Below are positions 7,561-15,027 of a stretch of 64,000 nt of DNA, in pieces. Source of the stretch: Salinisphaera orenii subsp. orenii MK-B5. Lineage in GTDB: Bacteria > Pseudomonadota > Gammaproteobacteria > Nevskiales > Salinisphaeraceae. Made by a program: the position numbers and the translations under genes. How positions within the stretch are numbered: the first letter of the stretch is position 1; each line of letters opens with the position of its first letter. Below the pieces are notes generated by a model. It did no database searches. It saw only the letters and a program-made list of their open reading frames with translations, and was not told where the DNA came from. The stretch lies in the NCBI RefSeq assembly GCF_003788635.1, contig NZ_AYKH01000040.1, positions 1 to 64,000 of the forward strand. Direction: 5' to 3'.

Positions 7561-8523
7561 ATGGCGAATGAGCACCACCACGACGGCCCGACCCGCTTCT
7601 ACCTGTTCGGCGGCAAGGGCGGGGTCGGCAAGACCACGCTGGCCGCGGCCCACGCGCTGCGCCTGGCCGGCGAGGGCCATCGCACCCTGCTGGTCTCGAC
7701 CGACCCGGCGCATTCGGTCTCCGACCTGCTCGAGACGCGGCTGGGCGATCAGCCGACCGCGGCCGGCGAGCGCCTCTGGGCGATGGAGATCGATCCGGAG
7801 GCCGATGCACGCGCCTATGTCGAAGGCATCCGCGAGGACGCCGAGGCGGCCGTGTCCAAGGCGGTGCTGCCGGCGCTCGACCGGCATCTCAAGCTCGCGG
7901 TGCAGGCGCCGGGCACGGCCGAGTCGGCGCTGTTCGATCGCTTCACCCGCATCATGACCTGGTGCCCCGGCGATTACGACCGCATCGTCTTCGATACCGC
8001 GCCCAGCGGCCATACGCTGCGCCTGCTCACGCTGCCGTCGATGCTGGGCGCCTGGGTCGAGGGCCTGCAGGCCCAGCGCGCGAAGGTGAACAAGCTTCAG
8101 GGCATGTGGCGCACGATGGCCGGCGTGAGCGAACCCGAGCGCGAGGATCGCGTACTCGTACGGCTTCGCCAGCGCGCGGAGCGCTTCGCCGAGGCGCGCC
8201 GGCGCCTGCACGCCGAGGCCGTGTTTCATCCGGTGCTGCTGGCCGAGCGCCTGCCGATCGAGGAGACCGCGCGCGTGATCGAGCAGCTGCGCGATACCCA
8301 GATTCCCATCGGCGCGCTCTACGTGAACCGACTCTGGCCGGAGGACCCGGCCAGCGCCTTCGTCACCGAGCGCGTCGCCCAGCAGAACGAATATCTGGCC
8401 GAGATCCGCGATCGCTTCGCGGCCTTCGAACGCGTCGAGGTCGCCCAGAGCGCGCGCGATATCGTCGGCCGCCACCAGCTCGTGGATCTGGCCGCACGCC
8501 TGGGCGACGCCGCGCCCGATTGA
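7561..8523 (+). CDS. ArsA/Get3-family ATPase
   Basis: Soluble SIMIBI-class ATPase of 320 residues with a single ATPase domain. The deviant Walker A is FGGKGGVGKTT (residues 16-26), switch I is DPAHSVSD (48-55) and switch II is DTAPSGHTLRLL (145-156). It has one cysteine only (Cys135, in TWCPGDYD). It therefore lacks both the CxxC zinc-dimerisation motif of Get3 and the three metalloid-binding cysteines of ArsA. That argues against arsenite efflux and against a classical tail-anchored-protein targeting factor. The N-terminus has a short His cluster (EHHHDG). The neighbouring small CC-tailed protein is the likely partner by association. A GC-rich repeat-containing gap of 430 bases separates it from that protein, so it may have its own promoter. 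Confidence 0.85.
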   Translation: MANEHHHDGPTRFYLFGGKGGVGKTTLAAAHALRLAGEGHRTLLVSTDPAHSVSDLLETRLGDQPTAAGERLWAMEIDPEADARAYVEGIREDAEAAVSKAVLPALDRHLKLAVQAPGTAESALFDRFTRIMTWCPGDYDRIVFDTAPSGHTLRLLTLPSMLGAWVEGLQAQRAKVNKLQGMWRTMAGVSEPEREDRVLVRLRQRAERFAEARRRLHAEAVFHPVLLAERLPIEETARVIEQLRDTQIPIGALYVNRLWPEDPASAFVTERVAQQNEYLAEIRDRFAAFERVEVAQSARDIVGRHQLVDLAARLGDAAPD

Positions 8524-8533
8524 GGCGACGCAA

Positions 8534-9730
8534 TCAGACCGCTAGTGCCCGGTCGCCGTCCGGCGTCTGCGGGCGCACCCACTGCGAGGTCGACAGGATG
8601 CGCGTTTCGTCGCAGCGATCGGCATAGCGCTGGGCCACGTCGATGATCTCGCCGAGCAGCTGTCCGCGCAGGGTGGTCGGTTCCAGGCCGAGATCGAGCA
8701 GGCAGCGGTTGTCCACGCACAGATCGTTCTCGGCGGCCTCACGGCGCGGGTTGTCCATATGGCGGATGCGCGCGCCGGTCAGGCCCGCGACCAGCTTCGC
8801 GAGTTCGCCCACGCGCCAGGTCTCGGTCATCTGGTTGTAGATGCGTACGCGTTCGCCGGCGTTTGGCGCGTTGCCGATCGCCATTTCGATACAGCGCACC
8901 GTGTCCTGGATATGGATGAAGGCCCGGGTCTGGCCGCCGCTGCCGTGCACGGTCAGATCGTGGCCGACCGCGGCCTGCATGAGAAAACGATTGAGTACGG
9001 TGCCGTAGTCGCCGTCGTAGTCGAAACGGTTGATCAGACGCTCGTCGAGGCGCGTCTCGCGCGTCTGCGTGCCCCAGACCACGCCCTGGTGCAGGTCGGT
9101 GATCCGCAGGCCGTCGTTCTTGTTGTAGAAATAGAACAGCAGTTGATCCTGCGTCTTGGTCATGTGGTAGATGCTGCCGGGGTCCGGCGGGAACAGGATC
9201 TCGCGCTGGGTGCGCGCGCCCGCGCTGTCGTCGACCTCGACGGTGAGATAGCCCTCGGGAATGCGCAGGCCGCCGCCGTAGCCGTACACGCCCATCGTGC
9301 CCAGATGCACCAGATGCGCGTCGACGCCGGTCTCGACCAGGGCGCAGAGCACGTTCTGGGTGGCGGCGAGATTGTTTTCGAGCGTATAGCGCTTGGCCCG
9401 TGCGTGCTTCATGGAATAGGGCGCCGAGCGCTGTTCGGCGAAGTGCACGATGGCGTCGGGGGCGAGCCGGTCGATGGTCGCCTCCAGACGGTCGTATTCG
9501 CGGGCCACGTCCATGTGCAGGGCGGCGATGGTGCGCCCGGTCGTGCGCTTCCAGATATCCAGACGCACGTCGATGGGCGCGATCGGCGTGAGCGAGGTCA
9601 CGCCCAGTTCGTTGTCGATATGCCGGCGCGAGAGATTGTCGATGATCGTCACATCGTGGCCGCGACCGGATAGGTGCAGTGCGGTCGGCCAGCCGCAGAA
9701 ACCGTCGCCGCCGAGTATCAGGATCTTCAT
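8534..9730 (-). CDS. sqdB: UDP-sulfoquinovose synthase
   Basis: Extended short-chain dehydrogenase that converts UDP-glucose plus sulfite to UDP-sulfoquinovose, the head-group donor of the sulfolipid SQDG (398 aa). The NAD loop is GGDGFCGWPT (7-16), a signature of the SqdB/SQD1 family. Catalytic residues are visible as Thr145 in LGTMGVYG, Tyr188 and Lys192 in YHMTK. The segments HFAEQRSAPYSM, QGVVWGTQT, RFDYDGDYGTVLNRF and GQTRAFIHIQDT are also SqdB-typical. Length matches the family. Its start overlaps the stop of the upstream glycosyltransferase by four bases, so the pair forms a translationally coupled two-gene operon. This gene set is familiar from phototrophs; here it sits in a heterotroph-like genome. 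Confidence 0.95.
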   Translation of the reverse strand: MKILILGGDGFCGWPTALHLSGRGHDVTIIDNLSRRHIDNELGVTSLTPIAPIDVRLDIWKRTTGRTIAALHMDVAREYDRLEATIDRLAPDAIVHFAEQRSAPYSMKHARAKRYTLENNLAATQNVLCALVETGVDAHLVHLGTMGVYGYGGGLRIPEGYLTVEVDDSAGARTQREILFPPDPGSIYHMTKTQDQLLFYFYNKNDGLRITDLHQGVVWGTQTRETRLDERLINRFDYDGDYGTVLNRFLMQAAVGHDLTVHGSGGQTRAFIHIQDTVRCIEMAIGNAPNAGERVRIYNQMTETWRVGELAKLVAGLTGARIRHMDNPRREAAENDLCVDNRCLLDLGLEPTTLRGQLLGEIIDVAQRYADRCDETRILSTSQWVRPQTPDGDRALAV

Positions 9731-10773
9731 CGCGAGATCTCCAGTGCCAGGGTGTTCGAGCCGTGGGAGCGCGGGCGCGCGAGTGCGAGCTGTGCGGCGA
9801 ACTCGGCCGCCGAGGCCGCCCAGCCGTTGGCGCGCGCGTAGGCGATGCCGGCCTGCCCGTCGAGTTCGACCGCGGCGAGCGCGGCGGCGCGCAGATCCTC
9901 GTCGAGCACGCCGGTGACGTGCGGCTGCACGACCTGCATCGGCCCGGTGACCGGATAGGCCGCCACCGGCACGCCGCAGGCCATGGCTTCCATGAGCACC
10001 AGGCCCAGGGTGTCGGTACGGCTGGGAAAGACCATGCAGTCGGCCGCGCAGATATGGCGCACGAGATCCTCGCCCAGGTGCATGCCCGCGAAGTGCACGT
10101 CGGGATGACGGCGTTCCAGGGCCGCCCGCGCCGGGCCGTCGCCGACCACCAGCTTGCTGCCCGGCAGCTCGAGATCCAGAAACGCCTCGACGTTCTTTTC
10201 GGGCGCGACACGGCCGAAGTACATGAACACCGGCCGCGGCAGATCGAGCGCGGCCGGTTCGACCGGGCGGAACAGCCGGGTATCGACCCCGCGCCGCCAG
10301 AGTGCGAGCCGCGCAAAGCCCTGGTCCGACAGGAAATCGACCATCGGCGGCGTGCTGACCAGCGTCCGCACGCCGCGCCGATGAAACCGGTTGAGCACGC
10401 GATAGCCCAGGCCCACGGGGATCAGCGGCCAGCGGGCGTTGATGTATTCGGGGAAGCGGGTATGAAACGACGTCGTGAATCGCCAGCGCCGCAGCCGGCA
10501 GTACAGCCAGCCGGCCAGGCCGACGCTGCCTTCGGTGGCGATATGCACCGCATCGGGCGCGAAGCGCTGCAGGCGCCGGGCCACGCCCGGCAGCGGCGCG
10601 GCGGCCAGGCGAATCTCGCGATAGGTCGGGCAGGGCACGGTCACGAACAGACCGGGATGGATCACCAGGACTTCGTGGCCGGCCCGCTCGAGCTCGGCCA
10701 CCAGGGCGGTCAGTGCGGTCACCACGCCGTTGACCTGCGGCCGCCAGGCGTCGGTGAGCAGTGCGATGCGCAT
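9727..10773 (-). CDS. GT4 glycosyltransferase, probable sulfoquinovosyltransferase (SqdX-like)
   Basis: GT-B fold retaining glycosyltransferase of family 4 (348 aa). The N-terminal loop DAWRPQVNGVV (8-18) is typical of SqdX, MgtA and related lipid glycosyltransferases. The C-terminal half has YFGRVAPEKN and the donor-binding region FPSRTDTLGLVLMEAMACG, where the first acidic residue of the EX7E motif is Asp instead of Glu. Coupled by an ATGA overlap to sqdB, it most likely transfers sulfoquinovose from UDP-sulfoquinovose to diacylglycerol at the inner membrane. Alternatives are another diacylglycerol glycosyltransferase of the Agt type. It is the first gene of the operon; the upstream region contains a Pho-box-like array. 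Confidence 0.82.
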   Translation of the reverse strand: MRIALLTDAWRPQVNGVVTALTALVAELERAGHEVLVIHPGLFVTVPCPTYREIRLAAAPLPGVARRLQRFAPDAVHIATEGSVGLAGWLYCRLRRWRFTTSFHTRFPEYINARWPLIPVGLGYRVLNRFHRRGVRTLVSTPPMVDFLSDQGFARLALWRRGVDTRLFRPVEPAALDLPRPVFMYFGRVAPEKNVEAFLDLELPGSKLVVGDGPARAALERRHPDVHFAGMHLGEDLVRHICAADCMVFPSRTDTLGLVLMEAMACGVPVAAYPVTGPMQVVQPHVTGVLDEDLRAAALAAVELDGQAGIAYARANGWAASAAEFAAQLALARPRSHGSNTLALEISR

Positions 10774-10859
10774 GCGCCTTCCCCGTTTCGTTGCCGGCCC
10801 GAGAGGTTCGGGCCGGTGTCACGCTGGGCGCAGTGTGGCGTGCGCGGATAACGCCGCGA

Positions 10860-10886
10860 TGACGGCCGGATTGCGGTTTGTTGACA
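10860..10886 (-). promoter_or_regulatory. Pho-box-like array upstream of the sulfolipid operon
   Basis: Read on the minus strand, TGTCA (10886-10882) and CGTCA (10864-10860) are spaced exactly 22 bases apart, twice the 11-bp PhoB half-site period. A degenerate middle unit (CGCAA) lies between them. A TTATCC hexamer follows about 13 bases downstream and could serve as -10. Regulation by PhoB would fit a phosphorus-free lipid pathway. The middle repeat is poor, so this is a tentative call. Confidence 0.35.
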
Positions 10887-10893
10887 GCTCGGG

Positions 10894-10919
10894 GCGCCGG
10901 CCGCGACAGCGGCCGGCGC
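10894..10919 (-). terminator. Perfect stem-loop after the oxidoreductase gene
   Basis: GCGCCGGCCGC and GCGGCCGGCGC form a perfect 11-bp stem with a GACA loop. It begins 8 bases after the stop of the minus-strand oxidoreductase gene. There is no U-run, so it may act with Rho or as an mRNA-end stabiliser. It also insulates the sqd promoter from the upstream gene. Confidence 0.55.
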
Positions 10920-10926
10920 GATCGCC

Positions 10927-11907
10927 TCAGTCCTGCGGCTTGATGACCACCTTGCCGGAGGCGCGACGCGAGGCCAGAAGCGTGATGGCTTCGCCGCCGC
11001 GCGCCAGGGGATACGTCGCCGAGACGTGGGGCCGCAGCCGGCCCTCGCCGAGCCAGGTGAACAGCTGTGTCAGCTGTTTCCGGTTCGCCTCGGGTTCGCG
11101 CTTGACGAAGCTGCCCCAGAACACGCCCACGATCGAGCAGCCCTTGAGCAGGGCGAGGTTGAGTGGCGGTTTCGGGATCTCGCCGCTGGCGAAGCCGATG
11201 ACCAGCAGCCGCCCGCGCCAGGCGGTGCCGCGCAGCGCGGCTTCGGTGGCCGGGCCGCCGACCGGATCGTAGACGACATCCACGCCGCGGCCGCCGGTGC
11301 GGTCCTTGATCGCGGTCTTGAGATCCTCCTCGCCGTAATTGATCGTCTCGTCCGCGCCGTGCTCGCGGCAGACCGCGAGCTTGTCCTCGCTCGAGGCCGC
11401 GGCGATCACGTGCGCGCCCAGGGCCTTGCCGATCTCGATCGCCGCCAGGCCCACGCCGCCGGAGGCGCCGAGCACCAGCAGACTTTCGCCGGACTGCAGC
11501 GCCGCGCGGTCGGCGAGCGCGTGATAGGTCGTGCCGTAGGTCATCACGAACGCCGAAGCGGTGACATGATCGACGCCCGCCGGCATGGGGATGACGCGAT
11601 CGGCCGGGGCGGCCACCTGTTCGGCGAAGGCGCCGTAGGTGGTGAAGGCGATGACGTCGTCGCCGACGGCGACGTGATTCACGTTGTCGCCCACCGCCGA
11701 GACCACGCCGGCGAGCTCGCCGCCCGGCGAGAAGGGCAGCTCGGGCTTGGTCTGATACTTGTTCTCGATGATGAGGCTGTCGGGGAAGTTGACCGCGGCC
11801 GCCTGGACGTCGATACGGACATCGTCGGGGCCGATCTCGGGCGCGGCGATGTCCTCCACGACCAGCGTCTCCGGCGGACCGAACTGCTTGCAGAGCAGTG
11901 CTCTCAT
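10927..11907 (-). CDS. Zinc-independent NADPH:quinone oxidoreductase family protein
   Basis: MDR-superfamily oxidoreductase of 326 residues resembling quinone reductase/crotonyl-CoA-reductase-like enzymes. The N-terminal catalytic domain has no zinc-ligand cysteines or histidines in the usual ADH positions. The start is MRALLCKQFGPPETL and the segment AVNFPDSLIIENKYQTKPELPFSPG is typical of quinone oxidoreductases. The NADPH-binding Rossmann segment is VLGASGGVGLAAIEIGKALGA near residues 145-165. It lies downstream of a TetR regulator on the same strand, separated by 180 bases that contain a palindromic operator-like site over its promoter. The substrate is unknown; a role in acyl or quinone reduction is possible. 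Confidence 0.85.
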   Translation of the reverse strand: MRALLCKQFGPPETLVVEDIAAPEIGPDDVRIDVQAAAVNFPDSLIIENKYQTKPELPFSPGGELAGVVSAVGDNVNHVAVGDDVIAFTTYGAFAEQVAAPADRVIPMPAGVDHVTASAFVMTYGTTYHALADRAALQSGESLLVLGASGGVGLAAIEIGKALGAHVIAAASSEDKLAVCREHGADETINYGEEDLKTAIKDRTGGRGVDVVYDPVGGPATEAALRGTAWRGRLLVIGFASGEIPKPPLNLALLKGCSIVGVFWGSFVKREPEANRKQLTQLFTWLGEGRLRPHVSATYPLARGGEAITLLASRRASGKVVIKPQD

Positions 11908-11952
11908 TCTCGTCTCCTCGATTGGGGCGCGCGGTCCGCGCCTCGATTTCCG

Positions 11953-11971
11953 GTTATAACGAACGTTCGTT
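11953..11971 (-). promoter_or_regulatory. Palindromic operator overlapping the oxidoreductase promoter
   Basis: AACGAACGTTCGTT at 11958-11971 is a perfect 14-bp palindrome. On the minus strand it is followed immediately by TATAAC (11958-11953), a good -10 hexamer, with a weak GAATAT 17 bases before it. A symmetric site filling the spacer just upstream of the -10 is the classic arrangement for a TetR-type repressor. The TetR gene next door is the natural candidate, which is an inference. Confidence 0.55.
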
Positions 11972-12063
11972 CAGCATATTCTGCCTGATCGTGGCCATGA
12001 CGTGACCGCGGCGACGCGCAGAACCGACGGAGCCCGGCCGGTGCCACGGTCGCGACGGCCTAT

Positions 12064-12085
12064 GGCCGGCGGGGCGTAGCCGGCC
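12064..12085 (-). terminator. Stem-loop directly after the tetR stop
   Basis: GGCCGGC and GCCGGCC form a 7-bp stem with an 8-base loop, starting one base after the stop codon of the minus-strand TetR gene. No U-run follows. It would partly separate the regulator from the downstream oxidoreductase. Confidence 0.35.
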
Positions 12086-12086
12086 C

Positions 12087-12719
12087 TCAGCCCGGCCTGT
12101 GGCGGGCCAGCACGGCGGCGACCGCGGCCTCGCAGGTGCGCTCCACCTTGGCCGCCGAGGGGCGGCGCTGGTCGTTGAGCATCCGCGGCCAGAAGACCAC
12201 GCTCGATATCATGCCCAGAAACTGCTCCGCAGCCAGGCCCGGATCGGCCACGACCAGCGTGCCCAGCGCGTGCTCGCGCTCGAAGTAGCGCTTGACCGCG
12301 GCCAGAAACGGGCCGTGACCGCGCTGCTCCAGCGCGTGGCCGAGCTGGGGCAGGCGCACGGCTTCCGCGATGAGCACCCGAACCAGCGGCTGGAAATGCG
12401 GCGTGAGGATCAGTCGCGCATAGCGTTCGGCGATCTGCGGCAGCACCGCGGCCGGCTGGCCGGTGGGCAGCGTGTCCAGCGATTCGGCGGCGCCATCGAG
12501 AAAGGTGCGTTCGATGATCTGGGCGAAGAGCTCGTCCTTGCTCGGGAAATGCCGGTAGACGGTGGCCGTCGATACCGCCGCGGCGGCGGCGATGCGGTTG
12601 AGGCTGGTGCCGGCGAAACCGCGTTCGAGAAAACAGTCGAGCGCGGCGTCGAGGATCGCCGCGCGCTTGGCCCGGAAGATCCGGCGCTGGTAGGCCGCTG
12701 CAGGACTCGCGCTCGTCAT
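12087..12719 (-). CDS. TetR/AcrR family transcriptional regulator
   Basis: One-component repressor of 210 residues. The N-terminal helix-turn-helix spans about residues 18-65, with ILDAALDCFLERGFAGTSLNRIA and STATVYRHFPSKDELF, which are standard TetR recognition elements. The C-terminal ligand domain (PLVRVLIAEAVRLPQL and following) resembles the AefR-like group. Just after its gene lies a perfect palindrome in the promoter of the same-strand quinone-oxidoreductase gene, its likely target. The other possible target is the divergent acyl-CoA carboxylase operon, since AtuR of the Pseudomonas atu cluster is also a TetR protein. No ligand can be inferred from sequence alone. Confidence 0.9.
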   Translation of the reverse strand: MTSASPAAAYQRRIFRAKRAAILDAALDCFLERGFAGTSLNRIAAAAAVSTATVYRHFPSKDELFAQIIERTFLDGAAESLDTLPTGQPAAVLPQIAERYARLILTPHFQPLVRVLIAEAVRLPQLGHALEQRGHGPFLAAVKRYFEREHALGTLVVADPGLAAEQFLGMISSVVFWPRMLNDQRRPSAAKVERTCEAAVAAVLARHRPG

Positions 12720-12746
12720 GACCGTCCGGGTGAAATCGATGATGCG

Positions 12747-12775
12747 AGTCTAGCGGCTGCGCCGCTCGGTCTAAA
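12747..12775 (-). promoter_or_regulatory. Predicted promoter of tetR
   Basis: On the minus strand TTTAGA (12775-12770) and TAGACT (12752-12747) are 17 bases apart, a fair sigma-70 pair. The start codon is 28 bases beyond the -10. The spacer includes the inverted repeat AGCGGC-TGC-GCCGCT, which could be an autoregulatory site. Confidence 0.4.
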
Positions 12776-13254
12776 GTGAGCCACTCGACTTGACGGCGTG
12801 GCGAGCGAGTAGCACGCTTTCGGCCACTACATGCGAAGACTGTCGCGGCGCGTCGGGCCGACCGGCTCGCAGCCGCAGACAGCGGCCTTTCGAGAGGAGA
12901 GGATCGTGTCATCGATCCGGCACCACGGCGCGCCGAGCGCCGGTCATTCCAGCCACGCGGGTGCGCCTGTGGCCCGCCGTCTTCAGCCGTATCGCGCGCG
13001 TGCCGGCGGGTGTCGGGGCGCAGGACGGCCGCGTGCCGCGGCGGTTCGCGTCGCGAGTGTCCAGCGTCGGACGGATACGGTTCGGGCTCGATCTGAGGCT
13101 TTCCCGGCGTCGCGCCTGCTGGCGCCGAGGTCGAACGGCGTGAAGCCCGCCCCGGGCCGCGTCGGCGACCTGTTTCTGCAGGCCGGGTACGGCGGCTTCG
13201 CGCTCGGGCCGACGACGCGGAGGCCGCTTCAAGACGACGGCGGAGCGTTCTGAC
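12776..13254. other. Gene-free spacer between tetR and the acyl-CoA carboxylase operon
   Basis: About 480 bases of GC-rich sequence. Open frames exist on both strands but are arginine/proline/glycine-rich and show no domain or start signal. I see no copy of the dispersed repeat, no tRNA and no clear terminator. It presumably holds the promoter of the carboxylase operon, but no convincing -35/-10 pair stands out. Confidence 0.5.
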
Positions 13255-14871
13255 GTGACGGTCCTGTCCTCCACGGTGGACGTCGAGTCCGAAGACCATC
13301 GCCGCAATCGCGAGGGCATGCTCGCCGCGGTCGAGGCGCTGCGCGACGTGGAAGCGCGCGTTCGGGCCACCGAGCAGAGCAAGGCCGCGCGCTATCGCGA
13401 GCGTGAACAGCTGCTGCCGCGCGATCGGGTCAACCTGCTGCTCGATCGCGGCTCGCCGTTTCTGGAGCTGTCGACGCTGTGCGGCTACGGCTGCCACGAC
13501 GATACCGACGGATCGCTGGCCGGCGGCAACAGCATCTGCGGGATCGGCTACGTGGCCGGCGTGCGCTGCATGATCAATGCCTCCAACAGCGCGATCAAGG
13601 GCGGCACGATGACGCCCTGGGGCGTGCAGAAGACCCTGCGCATTCAACAGATCGCGCTCGAGCAGAAGCTGCCGATCGTCTCGCTCATCGAGTCCGGCGG
13701 CGCCAACCTGCTCTATCAGGACGAGATGTTCATCGAGGCCGGACGGACCTTCGCCAACCAGGCGCGTCTGTCGGCGGCCGGCATTCCGCAGATCACGGTC
13801 GTGCACGGCTCGTCCACGGCCGGGGGCGCCTATATGCCCGGCCTGTCGGACTACGTGATCATGGTGCGCGGCCAGGCCAGGGTCTTTCTCGCCGGCCCGC
13901 CGCTGCTCAAGGCCGCCACCGGCGAGATCGCCGAGGACGAGGCGCTGGGCGGCGCCGACATGCACGCCGGCACCGCCGGCACCTGCGAATACCTGGCCGA
14001 GGACGACGCCGACGGCGTGCGCCAGGCGCGCGAGGTCATGGGCCGCCTGGACTGGCCCGTCCGCGCGCCGCGTCCCGAATCGGCCCCATTCGCGCCGCCG
14101 CGCTACGACATCGACGAGCTCTGCGGCATCGTCGCCGCCGATCACAAGACACCCTACGATTGCCGCGAGGTGATCGCGCGCCTGGTCGACGATTCGGATT
14201 TCGACGAGTTCAAGGCCGACTTCGACGCACAGCTCGTCTGCGGCCACGCCGCCGTGGAAGGGCGCAGCGTGGGCGTGATCGGCAACAACGGCCCGATCAC
14301 CACTAAAGGCGCGAACAAGGCCGCCCAGTTCATCCAGCTGTGCTGCCAGTCCGAGATTCCGCTGGTGTTCCTGCAGAACATCACCGGTTACATGGTCGGC
14401 AAGGACGCCGAGCAGGCCGGCATGGTCAAGCACGGCTCGAAGATGATCCAGGCGGTCGCCAACGCCCACGTGCCCAAGATCACGTTCGTGATCGGCGGCT
14501 CCTTCGGCGCCGGCAACTACGGCATGTGCGGGCGCGGTTTTTCGCCGGATTTCATCTTCGCCTGGCCGAACTCGCGCACCGCGGTGATGGGCGGCGAACA
14601 GGCCGCGGGTGTGATGCAGATCGTCACCGAAGGCAAGTACGCGGCGCGCGGCGAAGCCGTGCCCGAAGGCATGCTCGACGAGATGCACGCCCGTATCACC
14701 GGCGCCTTCGACAAGCAGGGCCATGCCTTCTACGGCAGCGCGCGCCTGTTCGACGACGGCCTGATCGACCCGCGCGACACCCGCCGCGTGCTGGCGCTCA
14801 CGCTCTCGGTCTGTCGCGAGGCGCGCCAGCGCACGCTGCGGCCCACCGACTTCGGCGTCGCGCGTTTCTAG
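13255..14871 (+). CDS. atuC: Acyl-CoA carboxylase carboxyltransferase (beta) subunit, geranyl-CoA carboxylase-like
   Basis: Biotin-dependent carboxyltransferase of 538 residues that moves CO2 from carboxybiotin to a beta-methyl-branched enoyl-CoA. It has the crotonase-like carboxyltransferase core with ASNSAIKGGTMTPWG, LIESGGANLLYQ, HGSSTAGGAYMPGLSDY and the second-half QNITGYMVG and GGSFGAGNYGMCGR oxyanion loops. The PGLSDY version and the small residue before GRTF (EAGRTF, where methylcrotonyl-CoA carboxylases have a bulky Phe before GR) favour a geranyl-CoA-type pocket. The gene order beta, dehydrogenase, hydratase, alpha is that of atuCDEF rather than liuABCD. Translation starts at a GTG (13255) preceded by GGAG. 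Methylcrotonyl-CoA carboxylase of leucine breakdown is the main alternative. Confidence 0.8.
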   Translation: MTVLSSTVDVESEDHRRNREGMLAAVEALRDVEARVRATEQSKAARYREREQLLPRDRVNLLLDRGSPFLELSTLCGYGCHDDTDGSLAGGNSICGIGYVAGVRCMINASNSAIKGGTMTPWGVQKTLRIQQIALEQKLPIVSLIESGGANLLYQDEMFIEAGRTFANQARLSAAGIPQITVVHGSSTAGGAYMPGLSDYVIMVRGQARVFLAGPPLLKAATGEIAEDEALGGADMHAGTAGTCEYLAEDDADGVRQAREVMGRLDWPVRAPRPESAPFAPPRYDIDELCGIVAADHKTPYDCREVIARLVDDSDFDEFKADFDAQLVCGHAAVEGRSVGVIGNNGPITTKGANKAAQFIQLCCQSEIPLVFLQNITGYMVGKDAEQAGMVKHGSKMIQAVANAHVPKITFVIGGSFGAGNYGMCGRGFSPDFIFAWPNSRTAVMGGEQAAGVMQIVTEGKYAARGEAVPEGMLDEMHARITGAFDKQGHAFYGSARLFDDGLIDPRDTRRVLALTLSVCREARQRTLRPTDFGVARF

Positions 14872-14880
14872 GAGCCTGAG

Positions 14881-15027
14881 ATGACACAAGCGAACGAGGT
14901 CCCGCGCGCAGAAGGCCCGAGTGTCGCCGACGCACCGGCAACACATTGCCTGCGCGGATATTCGGGCAGGCCGTGTGCGGCGCGTGCTCGCAACGGCGCG
15001 CGCCGCCGTCGCGCCGGGGGCGCCTGA
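14881..15027 (+). CDS. Possible 48-residue ORF in the carboxylase operon
   Basis: A short frame begins with ATG nine bases after the carboxyltransferase stop, preceded by the good ribosome-binding site AGGAG. It ends TGATG, sharing a base with the dehydrogenase start. This makes it well placed for translational coupling. The peptide starts MTQANEVPRAEG and ends in a basic run (GARRRRAGGA); it contains two cysteines and no recognisable domain. It fills a gap that would otherwise be 155 bases. It may be a true small protein, a leader that couples translation, or chance. Confidence 0.35.
   Translation: MTQANEVPRAEGPSVADAPATHCLRGYSGRPCAARARNGARRRRAGGA

Noticed and set aside
7561-8523. Arsenite-efflux ATPase ArsA
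   Set aside because: The protein has a single ATPase domain and only one cysteine, and no arsB, arsD or arsR gene is nearby.
12831-13253. Plus-strand frame of 140 codons in the tetR/carboxylase spacer
   Set aside because: Composition is Arg/Gly/Pro/Ala-rich with no motif; a minus-strand frame over the same DNA is equally open.
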